DNA of 64,000 bases. Origin: Malus domestica (lineage: Eukaryota; Streptophyta; Magnoliopsida; Rosales; Rosaceae). Shown here in pieces: positions 11,067 through 23,116 of the stretch. The stretch spans positions 5,358,501 to 5,422,500 of the forward strand of contig NC_091673.1 in NCBI RefSeq assembly GCF_042453785.1. Reading direction: 5' to 3'. Position numbers and translations under genes: made by a program. Under the pieces are notes generated by a model. That model was not told where the DNA came from. It did no database searches and saw nothing but the letters and a program-made list of their open reading frames with translations. How positions within the stretch are numbered: the stretch's first letter is position 1; every line of letters starts with the position of its first letter.

Positions 11067-14000
11067 CACTACAACAAAAATAGGCACTGCACATAATAAA
11101 TTATATGTGCCTTCGAGGCTAAAGAGCACCAACAAGTGTGCCCATAGAGCAGTAGCAATGATGCAGCAACTAAATTTGTATATGTACCCTCTATGGGCGT
11201 TACCATTGATTAGAGAGCACAATATGGCTATTGGTGCTCAACCCTTTGAGCACAGATAGGGGTATTTTTGTGCCCCTGTTCCAACACATGTGTCATGTGA
11301 CATTTCAAATTCATGTTAGCACAATTTTTGTAATTGTACCCTATCAGTTAAATATAAGAGAAAAAGAAAAAAAAAATTAAAAATAACATCGTAACACATT
11401 ACAACCTGAAACAAACATTTGAAAACACCAGATCGGAATAGAGGAAAATATTGCTCATAGTTTCTCTTCTTAACAGATCAGACTGAACCAAGTAATCAAC
11501 ATTATAAATTAAAGAAAAAAAACAAGGTAATGATTTCAAACGTATATTCTTCCTTTCAGCCACTCATCCTTCGGTGAAGGCATCTGTGCACCACGCACAG
11601 CTCCACGCGCCATTCCCTGCAGCTACACCAGGGGTTTTAGAATTCGTTCCCAAAACAAAATCATTTTCAGCGATTCAAAAGCCCAAAAAAAGTTACGAAG
11701 GTAAGGATTCAAAATATACCTTCCTCACGGCCATTCGGCGGCCGGTGATAGCCTAAAATCAGCCTGAAACTCGCGGGCCTCACCGGAAATCTGGGGAATT
11801 TCTCCCGAATTGAAACTGCATCCAACCTTAAACAAATTAGGCATCCAGTGCACGAAAACGTTTCTAAAAAACCTAGAGAACCTAACTAAGGTGTTTTCGA
11901 GACTCACCTATACTAGATTCGACGGAAAATCTCACCGGGGAAGTTAGGCCGCGACGGAGCTCGTCACTTCACCGCGTCGATTTTGGTTTCCAAAAAGCAA
12001 AAAGTAATGGGAGTCCGTGGTGACGAGAGGAATAAAGCTGGTGGTTGCCTCGCCAGAGAACGGCAGTTCCCCCACCGTCATTCCTTATGTGCTTCTGTCT
12101 GTCAAGGAAGAAGCCGAGAGGGGGGGGAGAGGAGAGGAGAGAGAGAGAGAGTGCCAGTGTGGTGTTTAGGTGGTGGCAAGGTTTACCGGAGTGGCGAATG
12201 AGGTGGAGATGGTGCTGCGATTTTCTGTGCAGTAAGCACAGAGATGGTGAGGGAAGGGTTGTGTGAAGGAGAGACGGAAGTGTTGTGTGAATGGGAGACG
12301 GAAGTGAAGGAGAGAAGGAAATGTTGTAGTGAAGAAGATAGTGATGCACGGGAAGGCGTGAAGACCCACGCGGGGTGTCAAAAATTAATTTTAAATAATT
12401 TAATGAGTGTAAAGGAACCAGATCAGTGGAATATGGTTTAAGGGCACAAAAACATATTTATTTATTTAAATATATTCAATTAGAGGGCCCCAAAAGCCCA
12501 TATTGTGTGTTGTAAATTAATTAAAAAAATTCAAATGAGGGATGCGAGTTTGAGTGTGGGGGATGGGGATGGCAGAAAGAGAGTGGAAAATGAGGGGGTT
12601 TGCACGGGGAAGAGGGACTCACAAGTGGGTGGGTCCCACGGCAGACCACTCAAACATAAATAATACTAAAATAATTCAAGCGCACAAATCCATAATTGTG
12701 ACAACATGTTTTTTTTTTCTGTATGGTAAGTGGAATGATTTATTATTTTTTACTATTTACTGGACACAAGTTTTAAAATTTGTGTCACAAAAAGGAAATT
12801 TATAATTATTAATATTCAATGGGCATTTATTTTCAAATTGTGTCATTTGAGTGCACCGCTCGATGATGTTGTTTAGAAAATGAAATAAATTTAAAGAAAT
12901 GATTTCTACACACTTGTAAATAAAAATTGTCTATTAATTCATCTTTATTTTGTGGAATCGAAATGCCATATATAAACATGAATGTGCATTAATAAAAAAA
13001 AGTGTGTCAAAATCCGATTTCGCTAAATTATTCTTCGTCTGCAAACTACCATGGTGTTTATTTCTTCATCTACATACTGCCATTAATTATATGAGACTCT
13101 CGTCAATGCAGTTTTTAACGAAAGTAGGGTATGCGTGCAAAATTGCATGGACTTTCCTATTTGTTGAGCTACTTAACTTAGCAGTTCTTTAGGAGATATT
13201 CATTGTATTTGAAACATAGGTTCGTACACCGTATGTCATTATAAGTAGAGGGATACTTTAAAAATAAAACTTCTCTCTACTTAATAATGACTACCATCCA
13301 GTGTTTCGAGCACAACGAAAAATTATCATTCTTTAAGCCAAATTTTGAGAATGTATATTAGGAGTACAAGAATCTTGCTAAAATCATTGTGTCAATGGTT
13401 AATTTTACAAATTCTAAGGATTTGGTCAAATTCATGACCAATTGACCATTGACGAGATACAATCAACGATTTGAAAAAGAAGGGAATGAATTTGGATATG
13501 GTAAGTCTTTTCGATTTCTTCATTTTCCATTTTTGTTGAGCAAACATATTACAAAAAGTAATGACTTAAGTTTGTTGGCGTATTAGTAAAATACCCACAT
13601 AAAACTCTGGCGCAATGATGACTGTTGATTTTTTTTTTTTTTAATTTTGTTGGCTTAGTTTTAAATAATTAAGAGTGTAAGGGAGTTGAGAATAGGGAAA
13701 AAGGTAAATGTAAAGGGCACAAAAACACATTTTTTTATTTAAATATATTCAATTAGAGGGCACAAAAGCCTTTATTGTATGTGACACACCCTGTCCCGAA
13801 GGAGGGCATGCTGGCCGTCACGTGAGAGTGACGTAACCATTTACACAGTTCGGAAGCTTTAAAAATACAATTACTAAGATGAAACACCCGAGGGTGAGTC
13901 CTACTTTTAGGAATTCTGTCAGAACACCGTTGGATTCCTCGTGGCCACCAAAGCTCTGCTATCTAGAACCTGGAGGGGCGCAAAACAAAATTGAGTGGGT

Positions 14001-14689
14001 CAGTAAAACAAAGTTTTTCGAAAACCTTTCATTTAAAACATATCTAACCCCTCGCTGTAAAACATGTATACTTCCCCAGAAAAATAGTATATAAACATAT
14101 ATATATATATCATCAAAAGCTCAAATTACAATCCTTCAACGCTTTTCAGAAAGAATATGCCATGCCATATGCCAAAATATAATATGAAAGCATCAATATA
14201 AATCGGGTGAAATAATAAATCAACCGGAGACCCTACAGTGGTCCTGTACGGCTGATTCTATAGCTCAATATCCCATCCAGCCGGAGTCACCAACTGTGAC
14301 CTGTACGGCCCTGCCGGAGTCACCAACTGTGACTTGTACGGCACTACACTGCACGTAAGTCGGAACTATCTATAGTAGTCTGTACGACTAAGATGGTGAA
14401 ATAATACGCTCTAGTGCTTCTCATCAACCATCGGCGCGCATAATCTAAGGTCACCTACCAGTCGGAATCCCTCTAATGGTCTGTACGACTGGCATGTTGG
14501 AACCACCTCTAGTGGTCTGTACGACATCCACCTACTTGGATCCAAGGCAAGCGTGCGGTGTGGTGAATAATATAAGCACTAACACCATGATTGCAGGTTA
14601 TGAGCTATCAACATAATATACATCATCAATGATTCACATGAATAACATAAAACTATCCTGATACTTACATGTGCGTCCACAGCACCAAT

Positions 14690-14726
<37 letters not shown>

Positions 14727-16793
14727 TTCATCAATATCAATTCATATAATTATAATCTGCATCATGGCAATTGAAAACATACTTTCATATAAATTCAATT
14801 TTCTGGGGCAATTAATAGTATATAGGTAATACGAAGAAAAAAAAACAAAAAATGCCCACTCACCTGGAGTTCGCCCTACAACTCCCTAGCACAATACATC
14901 AAGGCGTCATGACGATCGGCGCCTAAAACAATAATCAAATCCAACCTCAGAAATCATATCGATAGAATATATAACTTATATAAAACACGTCACTACGCAG
15001 TTCGATCCGGAAGATCTGCAACTCAGATTTCAAATCCATAACTTCCAGAGGTCCACAATATACCTCTAGGACAACATCCTAAAATTTCATTACCATCCAA
15101 CGGTCGGATCTCCGTCAATTTCCAAAACCAAGTGACGGTTAACATTCTATTTTATGAACTTACAACTCCAATTCCGGAAGATCCGTAACTCGGATTCCCA
15201 ATCCGTAAGTTCCTATAATCCTCAAATATTACGTATTACAATGTATCAAAGTTTAGTGATGATCCAATGGTCGGATCGTCAATTCACATTTTCACCTAAC
15301 CACGAATCGTAACCAACTTAGGTTCAATTACTCAATTTACGTCCATCAATTATCAAAACTGAACCTAGAACCTTAAACACATGCTAAGAATGACATTGGC
15401 GGGCTATTGGCCACGCGCCGCCGCGGTGAATACTATATAAACGTTATTTAAAGCATATAACCAACAATTCTCAATAACTTCTCATACGGTGTTCAATTTG
15501 GGTATATGAATATACCACAATGACCTACTCGACGTCACGGACGTCGACAAATTTTTAAAATAATTTTTGGGCTTGTCACGCGCCAAGAAGGGCACGGGTT
15601 CACTCGCCCCCACGCGCGTCTCCTACCTTGGTTCGCCGGACTGGTTCGCCGGTTTCTGGGCAGTTTTTCAAATCGCTATAACTTTGACATTTCTTCACCA
15701 TTTTCAACGTTCTTTATATCAAAATGAAGATCTTGACGAGATGAACACATCCATACCTGCCTCGACCCCCAACTCGCCGGGGATTCACTGGAAAAAGCCT
15801 CGAAAGTCGTCGGACTCGTCGGAAAATGGGTAAGTTTCAAATGAGTATAACTTCTTTAATACTCAACGAAATTGGGTGAAAAAAACTAAAGTTGTAGTTC
15901 TCGAAGAGACGAAGAGAATGGTACCTCGCATGACGTCTAACTCTTCGTGGTTTGGCCGGAAAAAGCCTCGAAAGGCACGGGTCAAACTTGAACTTTTCGA
16001 TCTCGATATTCTTACGTCCAAAAACCTCCAACGAACTACCCCAAGCCTCATAAGGACCTCACGAAGCTTCCTACAAGCTTGAAAACTCCTAAAAATCAAC
16101 CAATACAAAGTTGATGAATAGTGTCAAACTCGGTGCTTGTGATTTCGACGTGAAAACGTTGAAGTTCTTACCTGAAATGGGTATGGATGAACTCGTATCA
16201 ACGAGATGAAGACGATAGTGGTCTTTGTTTCCTCGATCTGTAAATATTTGAAGGTCAATGGGTGTCGTCCGTACGAGTTGCAGAGAGAGAGAAAAGCTGA
16301 GAGAGAAGAGAGAGAGGGTGCGGGGAAGGAGAGAGAGAAGAGGGTGGTTTGTGTGGGTGTGTACGTGTCCCGTATGTGATCCATCCAAATCAAACCATAA
16401 CCCAACTTTCTTTAAGTCTCTAGTTCACTTAGGTCCAACTTTAGTAAAATCATCCAAAAATCAACTTAATTAAGTCACACATACACACAACCCCACTTGA
16501 CGACCAAGGGTAATTTCGTAACTTCACGTCCTCGGAAATGAAATTCCGGAACGGGCTGTGACAGTATGTGTGTAAATTAATAAAAAAAAATCTCTCTCTA
16601 ACATTTAAAAGGACATTTCAAATTTTTGTAGGCACAATTACATGACACAAATTAATGTGCTTATTTGTTAGAGGGCATATTTGAGATACTTTGGTGCTCA
16701 ATGGAACTTAAAAAGCACAAATATGTTTTTGTGCTCAATGAAAATGCAAAGGGCACATATCAATTGTGTTCTTAGCCCATTTTTGTTGTAGTG
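11067..16793. mobile_element. CACTA element CACTA-1 (non-autonomous)
   Basis: Ends CACTACAACAAAAATAGGC and GCCCATTTTTGTTGTAGTG are inverted repeats of the CACTA superfamily, flanked by the 3-bp duplication TGT (11064-11066 and 16794-16796). The empty site ATTATGTGTAAATG is visible in unit A near 6265, so insertion in the upstream flank of copy B is certain. No transposase was found. Without the nested LTR-type insert the element is about 2.9 kb. It has a direct internal repeat (12438-12540 and 13711-13781, continuing at 16564), around GGGCACAAAAAC and ATATATTCAATTAGAGGG. GA-rich and GC-richer stretches at 11560-12400 have short open frames that match no family I know. Confidence 0.9.
13782..16563. 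mobile_element. solo-LTR-like insertion nested in CACTA-1
   Basis: Starts TGACACACCCTGTCCCG and ends CGGGCTGTGACA, with the TG...CA ends of long terminal repeats, flanked by a 5-bp duplication GTATG (13777-13781 and 16564-16568). The surrounding CACTA sequence is continuous once it is removed. At 2782 bp with no second terminal repeat and no gag/pol similarity, it is best read as a solo LTR of a long-LTR family, probably Ty3/gypsy type (inferred). It contains tandem short motifs built on TGGTCTGTACG (about 14230-14530) and a GA tract near 16276-16345. It is younger than CACTA-1, since it sits inside it. Confidence 0.7.
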
Positions 16794-18226
16794 TGTGTAA
16801 ATGTCTTGTTCTAAAGTTGTTCCGGCAAAATTCTATTATGTTATGAAGTATATTATATTTTAAAAACTTTAACCGTTAGATTCTAATCATTGTACTATTA
16901 ATCAATAATCTAATGATTAAATATTTTAAAATATAACGTAATCCGAGACCTAGAAGGAAATTTCATTTGGTCATGTAATTAACCTGACTTTTGGTATAGT
17001 GTGGGATTGCTACTAATGGTGAATATATGCCCTTCTCTTTGTTTTTTCGTCGTGTGACAAAACTTGCCCATTGACAATAACAGCAGCCAAGTGCTCCTCT
17101 TTACACACTAATTAGTGTAATTAGGGATCCCAGCAATTTACCTTTTTAAGTAGAAAGTGAAAAATGATTGAATTGACTTTAGATCCGAACTCCACAAACA
17201 ACACCACTCACCAACAATCTTAGACTTTTACTTTTTTATTTTATTTTTATATTTGATCTTTATGCGGTGTTCATTTTGACTTAATTAACGTTTAGGATCG
17301 ATCTACTAAGAGTATATGAATAGAACCTGCCTTAAAAAACCGGTTTGTAAGAGAAAGGTGCCCAAAAGCTTTAAAACAACACTACGATATATTATTTTCC
17401 GATATGAGGACAATTGAGTTATAACATTACACAGCACTTCCGTACACAATAACTCCTAAACGGATCAATTGATCATTAAAAAATTGGCATGTAAAGAAAG
17501 AGTGCAAATACTCTAAAACTACTATAACGTCCTAAAATATCCATAAAAGGGGGAAAATTCTATATATACCTTTTCGTGGACGTATCATTAAAACTAGTGC
17601 CGATTCAGTTGGAGATATAAATCACAATATGGTCATTAAATATGTTATAAATACGCTTTAATTATAGCAATAGTTGCTAAATTATGGTTTTGAAAATATT
17701 TCGTTCATGAATTTGAATATTAGTTTTTATAGCCCCCCAAATAAAATCTTGCTTTGTCCTCCGTCGTACTTTTTCTACCAAATGTAGGGGTAATGATCAA
17801 CATCAAATCTTAAATGCCTTAAAAATTTTCTAATTAAGTTCAGTTATGTACAATTCATTTAGCAAAATGTGATCCAATATCCCAGTAAATCAAGTATTGA
17901 GTTCTACTCATATGTTCCGGGTTTGAAACTTCTTATTTCTTATATTATTACAATAGTTTAGAACTTTCTCCATTTAGCTGAATAATAAAAAAAAAAAAAG
18001 GTCCAATCAAAGAGGCGAACGAATCTGATGATTGAAGTTGATCGCGCAACTTTTGCCGGTTGCCCTACACTATATAACCCCTTCCCACCAACACCAAATA
18101 TCCACGCCAAACGCAATCGATCTGAAGAAAATAGTTGAGCTTAATTATTTAAATTAAGCTTATTATTGTGTTTTATCATCATCTCTCGTAGACAAAGAGA
18201 GGAAAGAAGAAGAAGAAGAAAAAGAA
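16794..18226 (+). promoter_or_regulatory. upstream flank and promoter of copy B
   Basis: Paralogous to 6270-7977. The TATA region reads TATATAAC at 18071-18078, one A shorter than in copy A, 156 bases before the ATG. The SINE-like segment shared with A and C lies about 17870-18000. No gene. Confidence 0.6.
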
Positions 18227-18734
18227 ATGGGAGGTAACATGTCACACATTGAAGACTCGGATGAATCTCCACGTGAACACCAGTCTCGCATCGTGGCCTG
18301 CCATTCCAAGGAACAATGGAACACCCACTTTGATGCCGTCCAAGACAGCAATAAACTGGTAATTAATTATGTTTAATCCCTTAAGAAGTTTGTCGGATGT
18401 GTAATTCAATTGTTTAAGGACATCCATTTTTACGTTGAAAGTCTCGAGTTTAAATTCTTAATTCCTACAGTACTATCGTTTGTATAAAAGGAAAGCCATG
18501 GAGCCAACTGATTAATATATAATATATCAACTCTATTATACTCTACTCTGTTTATTTTAATGAAGTTGCTTAACCGATTAATTATTTTGTTTGGATGGTG
18601 ATGATGATGGTGATGGTGATTGAATTCACGGCTACGTGGTGTGGACCTTGTAGAGCCATGGAGCCAATCCTCAGAGAGTACGCTGATAAATTCACCGATG
18701 TTGAGTTTGTCAAACTTGATGTCGACGAGTTTCC

Positions 18735-18805
<71 letters not shown>

Positions 18806-19356
18806 TTCTCATATTTTTCTTTAACTTATGTATATGTTCCAATGAAAGCTGTTATTTACACTTCAAAAAAGTTATCATGAGCTGATTCCTTGTAAAAATA
18901 TAAAGATGGAATTTACAAGCTAGAAAATATAATGACTTTTTTGAAGTATCAATAACATCTTCTTGAAATATGGATTTGACCCATGACTGAACATGGCATA
19001 TATGTGTGTGTGTGTCAGAGATGTTGTCTTAATTACCAAGTGAGAAAGGAATACATCGTCACTCATCCTTGAATTTGATATCAAAAGTATAGAATAAAAG
19101 AATTTGTTTTTTTTATCAACCCATGATCCTTGATCAGGTGACAAAAAATGAGATTATTAAAATATATATATTATATAAGGTATATAATTGTGGATGGATG
19201 CAGGGTGAAGCAATGCAGTTTAGTGTGCAGGAAATGCCTTCATTTGTATTCTTGAAGGGAGTGGAGGTGGTTGATAAGCTCGTGGGGGCCAGGAAAGATG
19301 AACTGCAGAAGAAGATTGAGAATCACAGGAACTGTGATTATAATGTCTGTTTCTAA
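18227..19356 (+). pseudogene. h-type thioredoxin, copy B (splice-site loss, altered C-terminus)
   Basis: Exon equivalents are 18227-18358, 18613-18735 and 19204-19356. Exon 1 (MGGNMSHIEDSDE) and its GT donor are intact, and exon 2 keeps TWCGPC. Just before exon 2, however, the bases that form the acceptor in A and D (GAACAG) are missing: the sequence runs GATGGTGATGGTGATTGAA with no AG. Normal splicing into exon 2 is therefore unlikely. Exon 3 keeps the cis-Pro in EMPSF, but after ENHRN the frame continues as CDYNVCF into DNA that belongs to the upstream flank of the next unit, a duplication junction. Intron 2 starts with a 67-base TA tract directly at the donor. It is probably dead, though a cryptic acceptor could still give a product. 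Confidence 0.85.
18738..18804. repeat. (TA)n microsatellite at the exon 2 donor of copy B
   Basis: An uninterrupted TA run of about 67 bases begins two bases into intron 2. Copies A, C and D have the same GTATA start, with shorter or AC-mixed tracts. Confidence 0.95.
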
Positions 19357-19622
19357 AGTTGTTCGGCAAAAATTCTATTATGTTCTCTAGTATATTATAT
19401 TTTAAAAACTTTAACAGTTAGATTCTAATCATTATACTATTAATCAAGAATCTAATGATCAAATATCTTAAAATATAACGTAATCCGATGCAAAGAAAGA
19501 AATTTCATTTGATCATGTAATTAACCTGACTTTTGGTATAGTTTGGGATTGCTACTAATGGTGAATGTATGCCATTCTCTTTGTTTTTACGTCATGTGAC
19601 AAAACTTGCCCATTGACATTAA

Positions 19623-20348
19623 TGTGGAGCCAAAAATAATCACAAGGCGACACGTGAATTTTTGTGTAAAAGAGGACCAAACTACCCTTAAGGTATACCG
19701 GGATTTCTACACGCGAGCAGCAAACAATCGTCCTTTAACAAAGTCAAAAATGCTCCAAAGAGAGGTAACCAATTCAAGATCTATCTTATCAAATCTCTTT
19801 TTGCAAGGTAACCTCCAAAATAGTGTTAATTGGTTAATTAATGGATTAATTACCCAATTAATCCATTAATTACCAATTAAATTATACAAAATAACCCCAA
19901 AAACTATCAAAGGGCCGGCCACCATTCCCATCCTCACCTTTCCCATTTACTCTATTTTATTACCCAAATTAAAATAGACATTTATTTTTATAACCACCCA
20001 TTTATGCCCTTCATATTTAATTAGCCAATAAATTGGCTAATTAAATGAAAAAATTGAACCCAAAGAACCCTTGAGTGGCCGGCCATCTCTTCTCAAAATT
20101 GGGCAAAGCCTAACCCTATAAATAGGCACCCATTCTCACCAAAAAGTCAGGCTAACACTCTTGCAAAAATCTCAAAATTCTCTAAACAATCTTTTTCTCT
20201 AAATTTTAACTTTAGCATCGGAGGTTCTTCGGTCAAAGCCCTCCCATTCATCGTGGGAGCGTGAGGCTTGTAGACATAACTAAATGTGTTATTTATTTTG
20301 TAGGTGCAATTTTGTCCAAGATCAAAGAGGAAGAAATTTGCATCCACA
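19623..20348 (+). mobile_element. solo LTR, 726 bp
   Basis: Starts TGTGGAGCCAAAA and ends TTTGCATCCACA (TG...CA, short inverted TGTGGA/TCCACA), flanked by a 5-bp duplication ATTAA (19618-19622 and 20349-20353). Paralogous flanks A and B show the empty site CATTGACATTAACAG. A TATA-like CTATAAATAG at 20116-20125 fits an LTR promoter in plus orientation. No internal region remains. It looks fairly young, because it is unique to this unit. The family (copia or TRIM-type) is not determined. Confidence 0.85.
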
Positions 20349-21293
20349 ATTAACAGGAGCCAAGTGCTCCTCTTTACACTCTAATTGGTGTAATTAGGGA
20401 TCCCAGCATTTACCTTTTAAGTAGAAAGTGAAAAATGATTGAATTGACTTTAGATCCCAACTCCACATACAACACCACTCACCAACTATCGTAGACTTTT
20501 ACCTTTTTTATTTATTTAATCTTTTTACGGTGTTCATTTTGACTTAATTAATATCTAGATTTATCTGCTAGGAGTATATGGATAAAACTTGCCTTAAAAG
20601 AGAAGGGTGCCCAAAAGCTTTAGAACAACACTAGTGTGTATTATTTTCCGATATGAGGACAATCGAGTCGTAACATTACACGGCACTTCCGTACACAATA
20701 ACTCCTAAACGGGTCAATTGATCATTTAAAAAATTAGCTTGTAAAGAAAGAGTGCAAATACTCTTAATTACCATAACGTCCTAAAAATATCCATAAAAGA
20801 GGGAAAATGCTATATATACCTTTTCGTATCATTAAAACTAGTGCCGACTCAGTTGGAGATATAAATCACAATTTTGTCAATAAATATGTTATAAATACGC
20901 TTTAATTATAGCAATAGTTGCTAAATTATGGTTTTGAAAATATTTTCGTCCATGAATCTGAATATTAGTTTTATACTCCCTAAATAAAATCTTGCTTTGT
21001 TCTCCGTCGAACTTTTTCTACCAAACATAGGGGTACGAATGAAGAATCAAACGACCACTAGGCAAAAGGAATACAAGTTTATATAAAAAATGAAATGTCC
21101 TTTTAATAATGATCAATATCAAATCTTAGATGCCTTAAAATTTTCCTAATTAAGAACGCGGTGTGCAATCCATTTAGCAAAATGTGGTCAAATATCTTAG
21201 TGAATTAGGTGTTGAGTTCTACTCATGCGTTTCGGGTTTGAAACTTCTTATCTCTTAAATTATTACAACAGTTTCGAACTTTCTTCATTCTGC

Positions 21294-21294
<1 letters not shown>

Positions 21295-21345
<51 letters not shown>
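21295..21345. repeat. (TAA)n microsatellite
   Basis: About 16 TAA units at the A-rich tail of the SINE-like segment in the copy C upstream flank. Copies A and B have shorter A-rich tails at the same place. Confidence 0.9.
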
Positions 21346-21346
<1 letters not shown>

Positions 21347-22510
21347 GTAATAAAAAAAAATGGTCCAATCAAAGAGGTGAACAAATCCGATGCTTGAAGT
21401 TGATCTCGCAACTTTTGCCAATTGCCCTACACTATATAAACCCCTTCCCACCAACACCAAATATCCACGCCAAACGCAGTCGATCTGAAGAAAATAGTTG
21501 AGCTTAATTACTTAAATTAAGCTTATTATTGTGTTTTATCATCATCTCTCATAGACAAAGAGAAGAAGAAGAAATGGGAGGTAACACGTCACACATTGAA
21601 GACTCGGATGAATCTCCAAGTGAACACAAGTCTCGCATCGTGGCCTTCCATTCCAAGGACCAATGGAACACCCACTTTGCTGCCGTCAGAGATAGCAATA
21701 AACTGGTAATTAATTATGTTTAAGCCCTTAGGCTGTGTAATTCAATTGTTTAAGGACAACCATTTTTATGTTGAAAGTCTTGAGTTCAAATTCTCCATCC
21801 CTACAATACTATCGTTTGTATAAAAGAAAAGCCATGGAGCCTACTGATTAATATATGATATATCAACTCTATTATACTCTCACTAGTAAAAAAAACACTT
21901 TGCGCGACGTACGTACATTCGTCGCGCAAAGTCAAAAATTGTTGCGCAAGGGTTTGCACGACGTAATCTTCGTCGCGCACTAACCGTCGCGCCAAGGCAG
22001 TGACGCTAAGGTTTGAGCGACGAAGATGCGTCGTGCAAAGTGACTTTGCACGACGCACGGCCTACGTCGTGCAAAGGCACTTTGCGCGACGTGCGTTCTA
22101 CGTCGTGCAAATATACTTTGTGCGACGCACATCCTAAGACATGCGTCACGCAAACCCTTTTTTTTTATTTAGTGAAAAATATATTTGTTTTAATTTTTGA
22201 TAAACATTGTAATTAAATTCTAAAGAATAATGAATTAACCAAGCAAAAGTATTTAATTGTAAAATATATGAAAATGTACATACTATTAAAAAAAAACAAT
22301 TTGCGCAACGAAGAATTAGGTTGCGTCGCACAAAGCTCTGCGTATGAAAATGTACATACAAGATGTCCGAACAAAAATAGAAAAAACTACAATAACTATC
22401 TTCTAGGTTTGATACATCAAGCTACTGGGTATCGACTGGGCGAAGTGGCTGGGAGGTCAAGGGTGGAGCAAGATCAAGTGCTGACATCAGGATTTGAAGA
22501 CCGGACATCA

Positions 22511-23116
22511 GGATTTTGCTTCACAGTCTTCATAGTTAGCCTGCTCAGCTCCAAGGCATCAAGTAACTGCAGGAAATTGTGAAGATCAAATATCCTACTC
22601 AACAGTGCTTATTCTATGAAAAAAAAGATAACTACTTTTTCCATCAGTGCTCCACCAATCAACATTATGCAAATTTTTCAAATAATCTTTTATAGATGGT
22701 GAAAAGAAATCCACTGCACTCTTCAATTATTCATTCATAATTGTGGATGGTAAACGTCTAAAAGAAAATTTTGCTACGACAGCATGTAATCCTCTATAGT
22801 TTGGTTTCCAAAAACAATACCGCAGAATCGGATACCTATTTCTGCTTTCAAAAACAACCCGGGAGGTATTCGTGCAAATAATCCTACTACAATGTTATAT
22901 TTTTAAGAAAATTACCTGTGAAAGTCTGTTGCCCAATAGCACAATAGAAGACACCTCACTAGCAACTCCAACACCACCACCCATGGCAATTCCAACATGC
23001 GATGAAGCCAATGCTGCAGCATCATTAATTCCATCACCAACCATTGCTACGACGTTCTGATCCTTCTGAAGTTCCATTATGAACTTCTTTTTCATCGGTT
23101 TAACACCAGATATCAC
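22511..23116 (-). pseudogene. captured fragment of a PAA1-like Cu-transporting P-type ATPase
   Basis: On the minus strand, 23116-22916 is a 67-codon exon with clean borders (TTGCAG before, CAG/GTAATT after) encoding VISGVKP...VAMVGDGINDAAALASS...GIAMGGG...SSIVLLGNRLSQ. This is the hinge MVGDGIND motif and the following region of heavy-metal P1B ATPases; the wording matches chloroplast PAA1/HMA6 as I remember it. After an intron of 349 bases, 22566-22511 continues as LLDALELSRLTMKTVKQN, the start of the next exon, and then stops matching. The fragment lacks the metal-binding, phosphorylation and other membrane parts, so it cannot be a pump. It lies inside CACTA-2, as expected for transposon gene capture. 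Preserved frame and splice sites suggest recent capture. Confidence 0.88.

Larger units (their letters stand above)
19357..21573 (+). promoter_or_regulatory. upstream flank and promoter of copy C
   Basis: Begins right after the altered stop of copy B with sequence paralogous to about 6285 onward, so B and C are joined without any downstream flank between them. It is interrupted by a solo LTR. It contains the SINE-like segment (about 21175-21290) and a (TAA)n tract, and ends with TATATAAA at 21433-21440, 141 bases before the ATG. Confidence 0.65.

Noticed and set aside
11574-12441. Short GC-richer frames in CACTA-1
   Set aside because: No family resemblance and no consistent splice structure. 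GA-rich low complexity explains several overlapping frames.
18595-18885. 96-codon frame starting [11 protein letters not shown] and running into poly-Ile/Tyr
   Set aside because: It is exon 2 of thioredoxin copy B read through the missing acceptor on one side and the TA microsatellite on the other.
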